Assembly (NCBI GenBank): GCA_019203745.1
Contig: CP078104.1
Span: 3,410,001-3,474,000, forward strand
Direction of reading: 5' to 3'
Source of the DNA: Chryseobacterium sp. E1
GTDB taxonomy: Bacteria > Bacteroidota > Bacteroidia > Flavobacteriales > Weeksellaceae
Length of the DNA: 64,000 bases
Part shown: positions 9,905 to 19,743 of the stretch, one piece after another
Layout of the letters: each line of letters starts with the position of its first letter
How positions within the stretch are numbered: position 1 is the first letter of the stretch
Notes under the pieces: generated by a model
Databases searched by the model: none
Told to the model about the DNA's origin: nothing
The model's input: only the letters and a program-made list of their open reading frames with translations
Program-made: the position numbers and the translations under genes

Positions 9905-12746
9905 ATGAAAAAGTCTTGTCTTCATTTGCGGTCATCTTTCTGATGTCTTCAAATGCCTTTGGACAGAATATTCCGGTGGATGCTTCTGTAAGAATAGGTA
10001 CTCTTTCCAACGGAATGAAGTACTATATCAAAAAAACACATTACCTGAGAAGAAAGTCGATTTCCGTCTGGCCATCAATGCCGGGTCTATTCTCGAAGAT
10101 GATAACCAAAGAGGATTGGCTCACTTTATGGAGCACATGAATTTCAACGGAACCAAAAATTTTCCAGATAATAAATTAGTAGACTTTCTGCAGTCTATCG
10201 GTGTCAAGTTCGGGCAACACCTAAATGCCTACACAAGCTTTGACGAAACTGTTTACATGCTTCCTGTTCCTTTGGATAAACCGGGAAATCTGGATGCCGG
10301 GCTTAAAGTAATGGAAGACTGGGCCTTCAATGCTACCCTTTCTGACGAGCAGATCAATAAAGAAAGAGGAGTAGTTCTGGAAGAGCTGCGGTTAGGTCTT
10401 GGCCCGGATAAGAGAATGATGGATAAATACCTTCCGAAACTATTATACAAATCCCAATACGCAGACAGACTTCCGATCGGTAAAAAGAAGTTCTGGAAAA
10501 CTTCAAGCCGGATGTGATCAGAAAATTCCATCAGGATTGGTACAGACCGGATCTTATGGCGATTGTAGTAGTGGGAGATATCAATGTGGATGAAGTTGAG
10601 AAGAAAATTAAAGACAACTTCAGCAAATATAAAAATCCATCCAAACCAAGAGAAAGAAAATCCTTCGATCTTCCGAACCATAAGGAAACTCTGGTAGCAA
10701 TTGAAACGGATCCTGACGCTACAAGCTCTATGGTACAGTTTATCATGAAAGATGCTGAAGCCTATAAGCCGGATGTGACGATAGAGCAATATAATCAGAG
10801 CATGATAGAAAGTCTTTCAACAGCAATGTTAAATAACAGGCTGAAAGAGCTGATCAATTCAACAAATCCTCCTTTTACTTTCGGATCTGTATACCACGGA
10901 GGAACTTATGCAAGAAGCAAAGAAGCTTTCCAGGGATTTGCCATGGTAAAAGAGGGGAACCAGCTGAGTGCACTGAAAGTTTTACTGGAAGAAGTGGAAA
11001 GAGCAAAAAGATTCGGCTTTACCCAATCTGAACTTGACAGAGCAAAAGCACAGACCCTTTCTAATCTTGAAAGATCTTACAACAACAGAGATAAGACGGA
11101 AAGTGATATGCTGGTAGACGAATATGTAAGAAACTTCCTGGAACAGGAGCCAATCCCAGGAATTACCTGGGAATATGAAGATGCTAAATCTTTCTTACCA
11201 ACCGTTACCCTTGCCCAAACCAATGAGGTGATCAAAAAAATGGTAAAAGATGACAGCAGGGTGATTGTTATCACAGGACCTAAGAAAGATAATGTTTCTA
11301 TGCCAACGGAAGCGATGGTTGTGAATACGTTTGACGCTGTGAAAATGGCTGATCTTAAACCTTACGAAGAAAAAGCTGCCATCAAAAATTTAGTGAAACC
11401 TTTCAAATCCGAAGGGAAAATTGCTAAAACAGAAAATGATGCAAAGCTGGGAACAACAACCTGGACGCTCAACAACGGTGCTAAAGTAACATTCAAGAAA
11501 ACAGATTTCAAAGATGATGAAATTGTATTTACAGCGAGAAGCTTAGGAGGAAATTCTATTATTCCTGATGCCGATTTCAATAAAACACAGTTTGCTTTCA
11601 GTGCATTAACGGAAGCCGGTGTTGCAGGGGTTTCCAAAGCTGATCTTACCAATTATCTTGCAGGTAAGCAGGTCAATGTAAACCCTTCTGTGGGGCCATA
11701 TTTTGAAGGAATTTCAGGAAAAACCAATCAGAAAGATCTGGGCACAGCTATGGAGCTTATGTATGCCTACTTTACAGACCTGAATTACAATCCGGCGTCA
11801 TTCAATGCTTTCAAGGAAAAACAATCGGCAATGCTGAACAACCTGTTGTCTAATCCACAGGCTTACTTTTCTAATGAGCATGCAAAATTCATGAATCAGA
11901 AGAACCCTAGATTTATCGGCTTATTCCCAATGGAAAAAGACTGGGCAAATACAGATTATAAAAAGCATATGACATCTATAAAGAGAAATTTGCCAATGCA
12001 GGAAACTTCCATTTCTATTTTGTAGGAAATATTGATGAAGCAAAATTTAAAGATCAGGTATTACAGTATATTGCAAGTCTTCCTTCATCAGGAAAAACAG
12101 CTACATTCAAAGATACAGGATACAGACAGATGACCGGAGATTATACCAAGGTGTATAAGAAAGGTAAAGATCCTAAGAGTATGGTAACTATTTCTTATGC
12201 CGGAGAAGCTCCTTATAACGAAAAAGAAGCACTTGCATTATCTGCTCTCGGAGAAGTGGCTACCATCAAAGTGATTGAAAAACTCAGAGAAGATGAAAGC
12301 GGTATCTACGGTGGTGGAGCAAGAGGAGGAATGAACAAAATTCCTTACAGTTCTTATAATTTCAGCATCAGCTTCCCTTGTGGTCCTGAAAATGCAGAAA
12401 AGCTTACAAAAAGTGCTGTCGCAGAGCTTCAGAAACTGATTGATAATGGTCCTGAGCAAAAAGATCTTGATAAGTATAAAGAAGCAGAATACAATGACAA
12501 CAAAACAGACCTTAAAGATAATATGTTCTGGATGAGTGGTATCGCCAGAAACCAATTGGACGGAAGCGATAAATATGATATTCTGAACTATCAGGATAAA
12601 GTAAAAGCCCTTACGGTAAAAGATCTGCAGGATGTAGCTAAAAAATATCTGACGAAAGGACGTATTGTAGCTATGCTGATGCCGGAAGACGGTTGGGAAA
12701 ATGCTAAAAAGCAGAAGTTAAAGGAGCTGCTGCTGTGAAACAATAA
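9905..12746 (+). CDS. Secreted M16 family zinc metallopeptidase (two M16 halves in one chain)
   Basis: About 947 aa. A signal peptide (SSFAVIFLMSSNAFGQ) is followed by the first M16 domain with the inverted zinc motif HFMEH (near 10120) and the downstream acidic ligand region ERGVVLEELR. The second half (from about 11400) has the M16 fold but no HxxEH, as usual for the non-catalytic half. It resembles the pitrilysin/PqqL-like peptidases of Bacteroidota that degrade peptides in the periplasm. Slips at about 9912, 10040, 10115, 10495, 11975 and 12720 were bridged; the end is KGAAAVKQ at 12746. Confidence 0.9.
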
Positions 12747-12771
12747 ACTTTTCACTATTTACAATAACAAA

Positions 12772-12801
12772 GAACCGCAGATCAGTCTGCGGTTTTTTTA
12801 T
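12772..12801 (+). terminator. Intrinsic terminator between convergent genes
   Basis: AACCGCAG / CTGCGGTT stem with T7, just after the M16 gene. It abuts the stop of the minus-strand WG-repeat gene. Confidence 0.8.
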
Positions 12802-14088
12802 TCTTTAAAATCAAATTCAACAGCCTTACTGTCTTTTACTCCCCAATAGATCCCTTCATTGAAATCATGATAACCTATCGAAATGCCCCTTCATATGCTA
12901 TATAACCTAAAGGATATTTGTGAAAATAAATATTGGTATATTGAATAGGAACGATGATCTCATTTTTAATGTTCACAACACCCCATTTTCCTCCTGTTGA
13001 GATGATTTCTTCTTTTTCATCATCAATCTCAAAAGAGAATTCTCCCAAAGCCACTTTAAAATGATTATCATGAATCTGAATCATTTTATCATAGACATTC
13101 GGAATGCAGACTTCACCGTCACCATAGATTATTCCATACTTTCCCTGCCTTGTCATGAGAGTGTCGGGCTCTATTGCATACTCATCATAATCTTCTGAAG
13201 TATCAATAAGGTGAGTAACCGTAACGTACCGGGTAACCGGCCATTTCGTGAAATCATACAACCTGCTGATCGGGTATATGAGATCATATTTTAGTTGAAT
13301 TTTCTCATAGGTAATGATATCGAATAAATAATACAGGTTTTTCTCCTGAACGATTAGTTTTTCTTTTCAGACACTTTCAAAAATTTTTCCGGGAAATGAA
13401 GTTGTATACAATATTTCTTCTTTTTCATTAATGAGTAAATACTGTTGTTTTACATTATCCGTTACAATAAAGAGATCTTTTTTATACCGGTTAATCTCCA
13501 GTATTTACAAGGAATTTGCTCTTCAAAATGCTGATTAAGCAAACCGTATTTATGATTTTTGAAAGTGATCAGGTTCCCAAATACATCAAACCGGGTATAC
13601 TCGTAGTTCGTAATTTTTTTATGATCCTGCCTTCATTATTAATAAAAACACGGGTTGTGTTTCCGGAAAAAGATTTGTTGAAAAAGACTGCTTCAAACAG
13701 CAGATTTTGCGGATAAAAAACTGTAGAATCATAAATAGCTTCAGCAATCAGCCGGTATTTTTTTGTTGAAGGATCAAACTGCAGGGCTCCCCATTTTTCA
13801 TTAGAAGATTTGAAAATAATAGAATTCTCAAACCCTTTATAAGAATGCTCATAGACAATAGAATACTTTTTCAGCACCTCTGAAGGAAGGATAGCTTTGA
13901 TCTCTTCCGACTGTATGGATTCATCAAATATATGCAAAGGTCCGGAGAATTTTTTTGACCGGATAAGACAACCTTTTTCTTTTAAAGAAAAGAAGAATTT
14001 TAGCAAAAGGATTAGCCCCGATCATGGAAAACACAATAATGAGTGTGAATGCTATCCCTGCTATCGTTGAATATAATACTTCTTTCAT
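12798..14088 (-). CDS. WG-repeat protein with an N-terminal membrane anchor
   Basis: About 430 aa, rebuilt from several frames. It starts MKEVLYSTIAGIAFTLIIVFSMIGANPFA, a transmembrane or uncleaved signal segment. The rest consists of WG-repeat-like units with the GKWGV / EKWGAL / GKYGII pattern followed by acidic beta-strands (EIIVPIQYTNIYFH, ALQFDPSTKKY). The C-terminus reads YWGVKDSKAVEFDFKE. WG repeats are common in Bacteroidota surface or periplasmic proteins of unknown function. Slips occur near 12885, 13265-13370, 13505 and 14005. The function is not known. Confidence 0.6.
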
Positions 14089-14157
14089 GTGGTAAATATA
14101 CCCAAAATAAAAACCGCATTGTATATATGCGGTTTATTGTCTTGAAAGTTCAAAATC

Positions 14158-14747
14158 CTATAGGTTAAGAACCATATTCTTTTTCCATTCATCTGCAGCT
14201 TCGCTCAGAACGTTATAGAAATCTTCACCATACTTCCTTATCAGTGGAGTTTTTAAGAACTTATAAACAGGAACCTGAAGTTCTTTTCCAAGAGTACAAG
14301 CGTCACTGCATACATTCCACTCATGATAATTCAATGCAGTAAATGCTGAGTATTCTGTAACACGGATGGGGTAGAGGTGGCATGAGATAGGTTTCTGCCA
14401 GTCTACGGCACCATCTTCATAGGCTTTTTCAATACCGCATTTGGTAATTCCTTTTTCATCAAACGTTACATAAGCGCATTCACGGTTCTCCACCATAGGA
14501 GTAACATACATTCCGTCGTGTGGATCGGTCGTCCATGTTCCCTGTTCTTCAAGGGCTTTTACACCTTCCGGGGTAAGGTAAGGTTTTATTTTGTCAAAAA
14601 TACCGTCCAATATTTCCAGCTCGCTCTTATCCAGAGGAGCCCCTACGTCACCTTCCACACAACATGCACCTTTACATTTCGTAAGGTTGCAAACAAATTC
14701 TTCGGAAAAATTTCCTCAGAAATCAATTTATCGTCTATCTGAATCAT
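14158..14747 (-). CDS. DUF3109 family, YkgJ-like metal-cluster protein
   Basis: About 196 aa. The N-terminus carries [11 protein letters not shown], the Cys cluster of the YkgJ/DUF3109 group, with further conserved Cys at [22 protein letters not shown] and CSDACTLGK; together these probably bind an Fe-S cluster or zinc. One base is lost near 14713, so the first 30 residues are in another frame. Its start is 6 bases after the DUF6427 stop, so the two form an operon on the minus strand. The biochemical role is unknown. Confidence 0.8.
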
Positions 14748-14753
14748 AATTTT

Positions 14754-15657
14754 TTAAAATAAATCAAAAACTGTACCTGCCTTAAAGGTCAGCAAACTAA
14801 TAATAATCAACCATAAACTGGCTTCCTGCATCCAGTATTTCGGTAAAAATCTCAACATTCTGCTTAGAATAATGCTTGAAGGAAATGCCAGCAGCAAAAG
14901 ATATTCATAGCTCATATTCATATACAGAATGATCGTAATAAGCTGTGCCAGGGAAAATACCAGCAGGAAAGTATATTTATATCTGCTGATAGGGCTTTTC
15001 TTATTATAATTTTGAAAATGGTCATATACGGCATATACCAGCATCAGTACTACAGGAATCAAAGGAAACAGATCGGTATAATCCGTTACCGGCTTCATCT
15101 TTCCAAAAGGAAAATAATCGATATTCCATGAAGTGAACTGTACAAAATACATGACAGAGAAATAACTGAGTGAAATCAGGACAATTCCCAGCAGGAACCT
15201 GAAGAGATTCAGCGTTATTCTCGCAGAAGTAGCAATCACGTGAATGATCACAAAAACGGCCATAGGCCATGTTGTAGGAAGGAAGATAAAATTCAACGCT
15301 ACAATGGCTCCTACCAATACATAGGACTTTTTCTGATATCCTCGTCTGCACTCGTCAGAAGAAGGATCAAAAATGAGTTGGTAAGCAGTGAAACCGCTAT
15401 TCCTATATCCAAACTTCCCGGGTATAATCCGAAAATAAAAAAGGTATATAAAAATAAAGGCAGGTGGGTCTGATAATTAAGAGCAATACTGTGAAAACAA
15501 AAATATCCCAAAGCAATTCCCAGAAAAGTAATTCCGGCAATAATAGCTTCGTAAGTGTTGAAATTCAGTATGTTAAATATTATGACTACTAAAAGAAGAA
15601 AACCAATATAAACAGGAATTGAAAAATATTGCTTTCTTTTGAAAGTAATTTAAACAT
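14754..15657 (-). CDS. DUF6427-type polytopic membrane protein
   Basis: About 301 aa with eight or more predicted hydrophobic helices (for example AIIAGITFLGIALGYFCF, SLDIGIAVSLLTNSFLILLLT, FLLVFSLAQLITIILYM). It begins MFKLLSKESNIF and slips frame near 15620 and 15345. Bacteroidota genomes commonly carry this family beside a DUF6341 gene, as here: the two are divergent across 41 bases. No enzymatic motif is visible. The family assignment comes from remembered sequence pattern and context. Confidence 0.7.
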
Positions 15658-15662
15658 TTTTA

Positions 15663-15670
15663 TAAATTTG
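15663..15670 (+). promoter_or_regulatory. -7 element of the DUF6341 gene
   Basis: TAAATTTG, 28 bases before ATG 15699, inside the 41-base divergent gap. Confidence 0.5.
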
Positions 15671-15698
15671 TACAAAGTTAATTTAAAAAAGGAAAATA

Positions 15699-15935
15699 AT
15701 GACGTCTTTCTTTCTATTCTTAAGCAAAGTTTTCAAATGGTCTTTCGGTTTCTTTGATGCTTTCGGTAATGTTTTAAACTGGATTCTGTTTATAGTTTGC
15801 TGTGTACTATTCACTTATTGGTGCTATGTACTGGTTGTAACCCTTGGTGGTGACAAAGATAAAGACTATTATTCTCCAACGGAAGGTAAGCATCCTTACT
15901 ATGATCCGAATATCTACAAAAAGAAGGTTAATTAA
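15699..15935 (+). CDS. DUF6341-type small membrane protein
   Basis: 78 aa, intact. An N-terminal amphipathic stretch (FLFLSKVFKWSFGFFDAFGN) and one strong transmembrane helix (WILFIVCCVLFTYWCYVLVV, about residues 29-48) are followed by a short hydrophilic tail ending DPNIYKKKVN. It is the usual neighbour of DUF6427 proteins in flavobacteria; the function is unknown. Confidence 0.75.
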   Translation: MTSFFLFLSKVFKWSFGFFDAFGNVLNWILFIVCCVLFTYWCYVLVVTLGGDKDKDYYSPTEGKHPYYDPNIYKKKVN

Positions 15936-15950
15936 TTGGTTATATAGTAA

Positions 15951-15987
15951 AAAACCGATCAAATAATTTATTTGATCGGTTTTTTTA
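15951..15987 (+). terminator. Intrinsic terminator
   Basis: AAACCGATCAAATA / TATTTGATCGGTTT near-perfect stem with a T7 tract. Confidence 0.85.
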
Positions 15988-16013
15988 TTACTAACGATTA
16001 AAATTTTCTTTGT

Positions 16014-16450
16014 TTAGTCGTGAATGGGAAGTACAAGCACAGGAATTTTAGAACTTTTTGTAATTCCTTTGGTAAGGCTTCCAACAAATACATCATAAAT
16101 TCCGCTTCTGCCGTGTGAACCCATCACAATATAGTCTGCATTTTTGCTGCAGCATATTCAAGAATGATATCTTTGGCAATTCCCTGTTTTAAAAGGTGCT
16201 CACAATCAATATCATGGGCAATGATCCTCTGCTCAATTTTATTAAGCTGAACCAGTTCTTCCCTGATTTCATTGGCTTCCACTTCCGGAAAATACTGAAA
16301 TCCCATATCACCAATGGCAAAGCCAATATCTGAAGGGGCTACATGGATCAGGTAAATTCTCCCGTTAAGCTGTTTTGCAAATTTTATGGCACCGTCCACC
16401 AGTTGGTCCGTCTTGTCCCCAAAATCTACGGGTAATACAATATTTATCAT
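16014..16450 (-). CDS. Universal stress protein (UspA domain)
   Basis: About 145 aa. It starts MINIVLPVDFGDKTDQLVDGAIKFA and ends with the nucleotide-binding signature GSHGRSGIYDVFVGSLTK (G-2x-G-9x-G-S type), so an ATP-binding Usp is likely. One base is missing in the A run near 16138, which hides the C-terminal third in another frame. Single UspA domain, cytoplasmic; separate from the neighbouring FAH gene. Confidence 0.88.
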
Positions 16451-16509
16451 AACCTTTCATTTTGTATCCTAAAGATAGGAAAAATCTGCGAGACTTTTAT
16501 GTTAAATAC

Positions 16510-17116
16510 TTATAATATTCGGATGTCAAGGATTTTTTTCTTCTTCAAGGTAAGCCTCAAGAATATCATTTTCGTCTACCTTTCCAACTCCTTTTGGGGT
16601 ACCCGTAAAAATAAGATCACCTACCCTTAATGTAAAATACTGGGAAGCAAAAGCAATGATATCGTCAAAATGAAACAGCATATCTTTCGTATTGCCATTC
16701 TGAACCTGTTCTTTATTTTTTAACAAGGAAAATGAGAGATTATCAAGTCTGAAATTTTCTTTCTTAAAGAAGCTGCTTACCACGGCAGATCCGTCAAAAC
16801 CTTTGGCCAGTTCCCATGGCAGTCCTTTTGATTTCAGCGCTGTCTGAAGGTCTCTTGCTGTAAAATCTATTCCCAGGCCAATTTCTTCATAATGCTTATG
16901 TGCCGTTTCCTTCTGTATATATTTTCCTCCTTTTGAAATTTTCAGCACCACTTCAAGTTCATAGTGGATGTCATTTGAAAACTCAGGAATATAAAAATCA
17001 TTTCCCTTTAAAACCGCTGTATCAGGTTTCATAAAAATAACAGGGTTCTCAGGAACTTCGTTTCCTAATTCTTTTGCGTGCTCACTATAATTTCTTCCTA
17101 TGCAAATGATCTTCAT
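16510..17116 (-). CDS. Fumarylacetoacetate hydrolase family protein
   Basis: About 202 aa. It begins MKIICIGRNYSEHAKELGNE, the typical FAH-family opening, with metal-ligand region IHYELEVVLKI (E.E) and IGLGIDFTARDLQ, and the late motif GDLIFTGTPKGVGKV. These enzymes are Mg-dependent C-C hydrolases or decarboxylases acting on oxo-acids; the substrate is not predictable. The A7 run near 16530 has one base too many or too few; the likely end is EEKILDIRIL at 16510 rather than the earlier stop. It lies 11 bases after the membrane-anchored gene upstream. Confidence 0.88.
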
Positions 17117-17127
17117 AACTTTATTGA

Positions 17128-17724
17128 TTAATTGACTATACCTTTAAAATATCCTTTTCCTTCGTCTATATATTTCTGAGGGCCATATCCCCGCTGAACC
17201 TTAAGTTCACAATAACCAAAAATACGGTCTCCTTTTTTATACGTTTCTTTATCAAGAGTAAGCTTACTTTCCAGGATTTTATAGCTTTCTCCTGTATCCA
17301 GAAAGTCAAACGGTCTGATGTTGTCAGTATAAGAATAAGGAGAAATCTTATATCTGTTCTGTAAAATATCTATTTGATAACCGCCTCCACTGAAGCCATC
17401 TCCAACGGAAAATGTGACTTTCAGTATCGGTTCCTTATTGATATAACACCTGTAATATTCAGGGGTAATGGTGTCTGATTTGGTTTTAAAATCATTGGTT
17501 TTGATATCCTCTTCACTGTCTTCGCCCCATAAGGTTGCCTGCTTTTGCTTATCAAATGTTTTAAAAAGAGGCCTTTGACTTAAACTAGGGTCAACTTCCA
17601 CACTGTCCCATACCAGAAAGAATTTACCTGCCGTGAAAACAAGAAATCCTAAAACAACGATGAGCACAATTCTTCCTGCCTTTTTAATTTTCCGACCATA
17701 TTTACTTTTAATGCATGAATTCAT
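17128..17724 (-). CDS. Uncharacterised membrane-anchored protein
   Basis: About 198 aa, intact. A basic N-terminus (KSKYGRKIKKAGR) precedes one transmembrane helix (IVLIVVLGFLVFTAGKFFLV); the rest is a soluble, probably extracytoplasmic beta-rich domain with TFSVGDGFSGGGYQI and FGYCELKVQRGYG. It overlaps the end of the upstream DUF2007-like gene by 17 bases, so translation is probably coupled. No family recognised. Confidence 0.65.
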   Translation of the reverse strand: MNSCIKSKYGRKIKKAGRIVLIVVLGFLVFTAGKFFLVWDSVEVDPSLSQRPLFKTFDKQKQATLWGEDSEEDIKTNDFKTKSDTITPEYYRCYINKEPILKVTFSVGDGFSGGGYQIDILQNRYKISPYSYTDNIRPFDFLDTGESYKILESKLTLDKETYKKGDRIFGYCELKVQRGYGPQKYIDEGKGYFKGIVN

Positions 17725-18106
17725 TCCCACAATAATAGCAGATGAACTTATGGCTCGTCAGAAATGAGATACCGAAGAAACTGGTTGCCCTGTCATCTCT
17801 GTAAATGTGATTGGAACCACACTTCGGACAAACAAAATCAAACTCCGGATCTTCAATAGTATGTTCCACTTCCAGTGCATATTGTTCATTCTCGTTATAG
17901 GCCTGAAGAACCTGTTGGGCTTTTTCCAGATCTTCATCAAAGACCTGAAGCTGAATTCCTCCTACAGCCTGTGACAACAGCCAGTCTGACTGAATCAGCT
18001 GCTCATTGGCAATAAAACTGTTGATACCGTTTTCCGCCAATATCTGTTTGTCCCTGTTCGCTTCAAGGGCAGTTTCATAAAATTTAAAACGAACCAGCTC
18101 AGACAT
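17708..18106 (-). CDS. DUF2007-type protein with C-terminal zinc ribbon
   Basis: 132 aa, intact. Residues 1-70 form the DUF2007-like ferredoxin-fold module (FYETALEANRDKQILAENGI ... GIQLQVFDEDLEKAQQVL). Residues about 92-132 hold CPKCGS and CYYCGNEF, a four-Cys zinc ribbon. It starts 2 bases after the exonuclease stop, in one minus-strand operon. The function is unknown; a regulatory or adaptor role is only a possibility. Confidence 0.75.
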   Translation of the reverse strand: MSELVRFKFYETALEANRDKQILAENGINSFIANEQLIQSDWLLSQAVGGIQLQVFDEDLEKAQQVLQAYNENEQYALEVEHTIEDPEFDFVCPKCGSNHIYRDDRATSFFGISFLTSHKFICYYCGNEFMH

Positions 18107-18108
18107 AT

Positions 18109-18873
18109 TTAAAACCTGCTTGACAGTTGAATTTTTGTAAATACTTTCTTGGTATACAAAGGGAAATCAGCATTCTGAAGCCATCCGAAATACCCCAGAT
18201 CTTTCTGAAATATTACCTTTACACACTGTCCTTTATACTTTCCGAAATTGAAAACTTCTTCGAGTTTTTCGTTATATCCGATAAATCCTGCAAGATCTGC
18301 ATGCTTATTATGAAAGGTAAATTCACTTAACGGAGCAATTTCATTCGGGATATCGTCATATTTTCCAACCTGTGCGTCCAGTACTTCAAATGTTGCCATC
18401 ACATCCGCTTCAGCAGAGTGTGCATTTTCCAATGTTTTTCCACAATAAAACTGGTAAGCAGCTCCTAAGTTTCTGGGTTCTTTTTTATGGAAAATCGTCT
18501 GTGCATCTACCAGTTTAAACTTGCTGAGGTCAAAATCCATACCTACTCTTAGCAATTCTTCAGCTAAAAGAGGAACATCGAATCTGTTGGAATTAAAACC
18601 TCCCAGATCAGTACCTGAGATCATTTCCATTACTTTGGGAGCAATCTCTTTGAAAGTAGGAGCATCCTTTACATCCTCATCATAAATCCCGTGAATTTCA
18701 CTGCTTTCTTTCGGGATCGGCATTTCCGGGTTTACACGCCATGTTTTGCTTTCTCTGGAAGCATCAGGATTTACTTTTAAGATACAGATTTCAACGATTC
18801 TGTCTTTTCCGATGTTCGTTCCTGTTGTTTCAAGGTCAAAAATACAAAGTGGTTTATGGAGTTTTAAATTCAT
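18109..18873 (-). CDS. DEDDh 3'-5' exonuclease (DnaQ/epsilon-like)
   Basis: 254 aa, intact. Exo I DLETTG (Asp, Glu ligands, residues 14-19), exo II region GGFNSNRFDVPLL, and exo III HSAEADV (His and Asp, about residue 152) mark a DnaQ-type nuclease. The C-terminal ~70 residues add a domain (FGKYKGQCVKVIFQKDLGYFGWL) like that of stand-alone exonucleases of Bacteroidota rather than PolIII epsilon itself. It acts on DNA or RNA 3' ends in the cytoplasm. First gene of a three-gene operon. Confidence 0.9.
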   Translation of the reverse strand: MNLKLHKPLCIFDLETTGTNIGKDRIVEICILKVNPDASRESKTWRVNPEMPIPKESSEIHGIYDEDVKDAPTFKEIAPKVMEMISGTDLGGFNSNRFDVPLLAEELLRVGMDFDLSKFKLVDAQTIFHKKEPRNLGAAYQFYCGKTLENAHSAEADVMATFEVLDAQVGKYDDIPNEIAPLSEFTFHNKHADLAGFIGYNEKLEEVFNFGKYKGQCVKVIFQKDLGYFGWLQNADFPLYTKKVFTKIQLSSRF

Positions 18874-18942
18874 GTTGATCAGTAATAATTTGATAATGTT
18901 AATTTGAAAATGAGCTTTTTGCTTTTTGAAATTGCTGGACCT

Positions 18943-19655
18943 TTATTTCAGTTGCCCCTGGAAAATAAGCGATACCAATATATAATAAATAACAAGCATC
19001 GGAATTCCTACAATCTGGAATATGGCAAGAATAGCGATACCTCCCACTAATAGAACTACTTTTGGATAGTTGTCTTTTAATTGTTTGGATTTAAACTTCA
19101 TTGCCATCATTTTAATAGGGCTGATCAGAAGCCATGAAGTAAGTGCGGTAAGGATCACCAGCAGAAGCTCGTTGCTAAACAAAAAGCTGAAGGTTCCGGT
19201 TTCTTTAAAAGCATAATATAAACCGAACAGTAAAACGGTATTGGTAGGGGTATTCAGACCTTTAAAATAATAACGCTGCTCTTCATCCAGGTTAAAAATA
19301 GCAAGCCTCAGGCAGGAAAATATCGTTACCAGCAAACCGAAATATTTGATCTCAAATGGCAGGTGAAGGCCCAGAAGCTCAGTTCGAATGGTTCAAGTGC
19401 TTTATACATCGTAAGTCCCGGAATCAACCCAAAGCTCACCATATCTGCAAGAGAATCCAACTGGAGCCCAAGATTGGAATTTGATTTTACAGCTCTGGCT
19501 ACAAAACCGTCAAAAAAATCAAAAATTGAAGAGAGAATAAGGCAGATTGCCGTAGTCTGATAGTCTCCTGAAATAAGATGTATGGCACCCACGCAGCCTG
19601 CAAATAAATTAGCCAGGGTCAGGGCATTGGCCAGATTATTCTTTATAAAATCCAT
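18943..19655 (-). CDS. pssA: CDP-alcohol phosphatidyltransferase, probable phosphatidylserine synthase
   Basis: About 237 aa with several membrane helices. The CDP-alcohol transferase signature DG-AR-G-D-D is seen in DFFDGFVARAVKSNSNLG followed by LQLDSLADMVSFG. Length and early placement of the motif fit PssA, which makes phosphatidylserine from CDP-diacylglycerol and serine, the step before phosphatidylethanolamine. The start MDFIKNNLANALTLANLF is chosen because a -7 element lies just upstream. One slip near 19330 separates the two halves. Divergent from the LTA-synthase-like gene. Confidence 0.87.
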
Positions 19656-19660
19656 AACCA

Positions 19661-19668
19661 CAAAATTA
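19661..19668 (-). promoter_or_regulatory. -7 element very close to the pssA start
   Basis: On the minus strand TAATTTTG is followed by 5 bases and then ATG, implying a leaderless or near-leaderless mRNA. Confidence 0.45.
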
Positions 19669-19731
19669 CAGTTTTTAAAAATTCTAACTCGAAATAATCC
19701 AACTAAAAAATATATTAAAGTGATTTTGATG

Positions 19732-19739
19732 TAAATTTG
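19732..19739 (+). promoter_or_regulatory. -7 element very close to the sulfatase start
   Basis: TAAATTTG is followed by CCGC and then ATG 19744, so transcription should begin at or next to the start codon. Confidence 0.5.
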
Positions 19740-19743
19740 CCGC

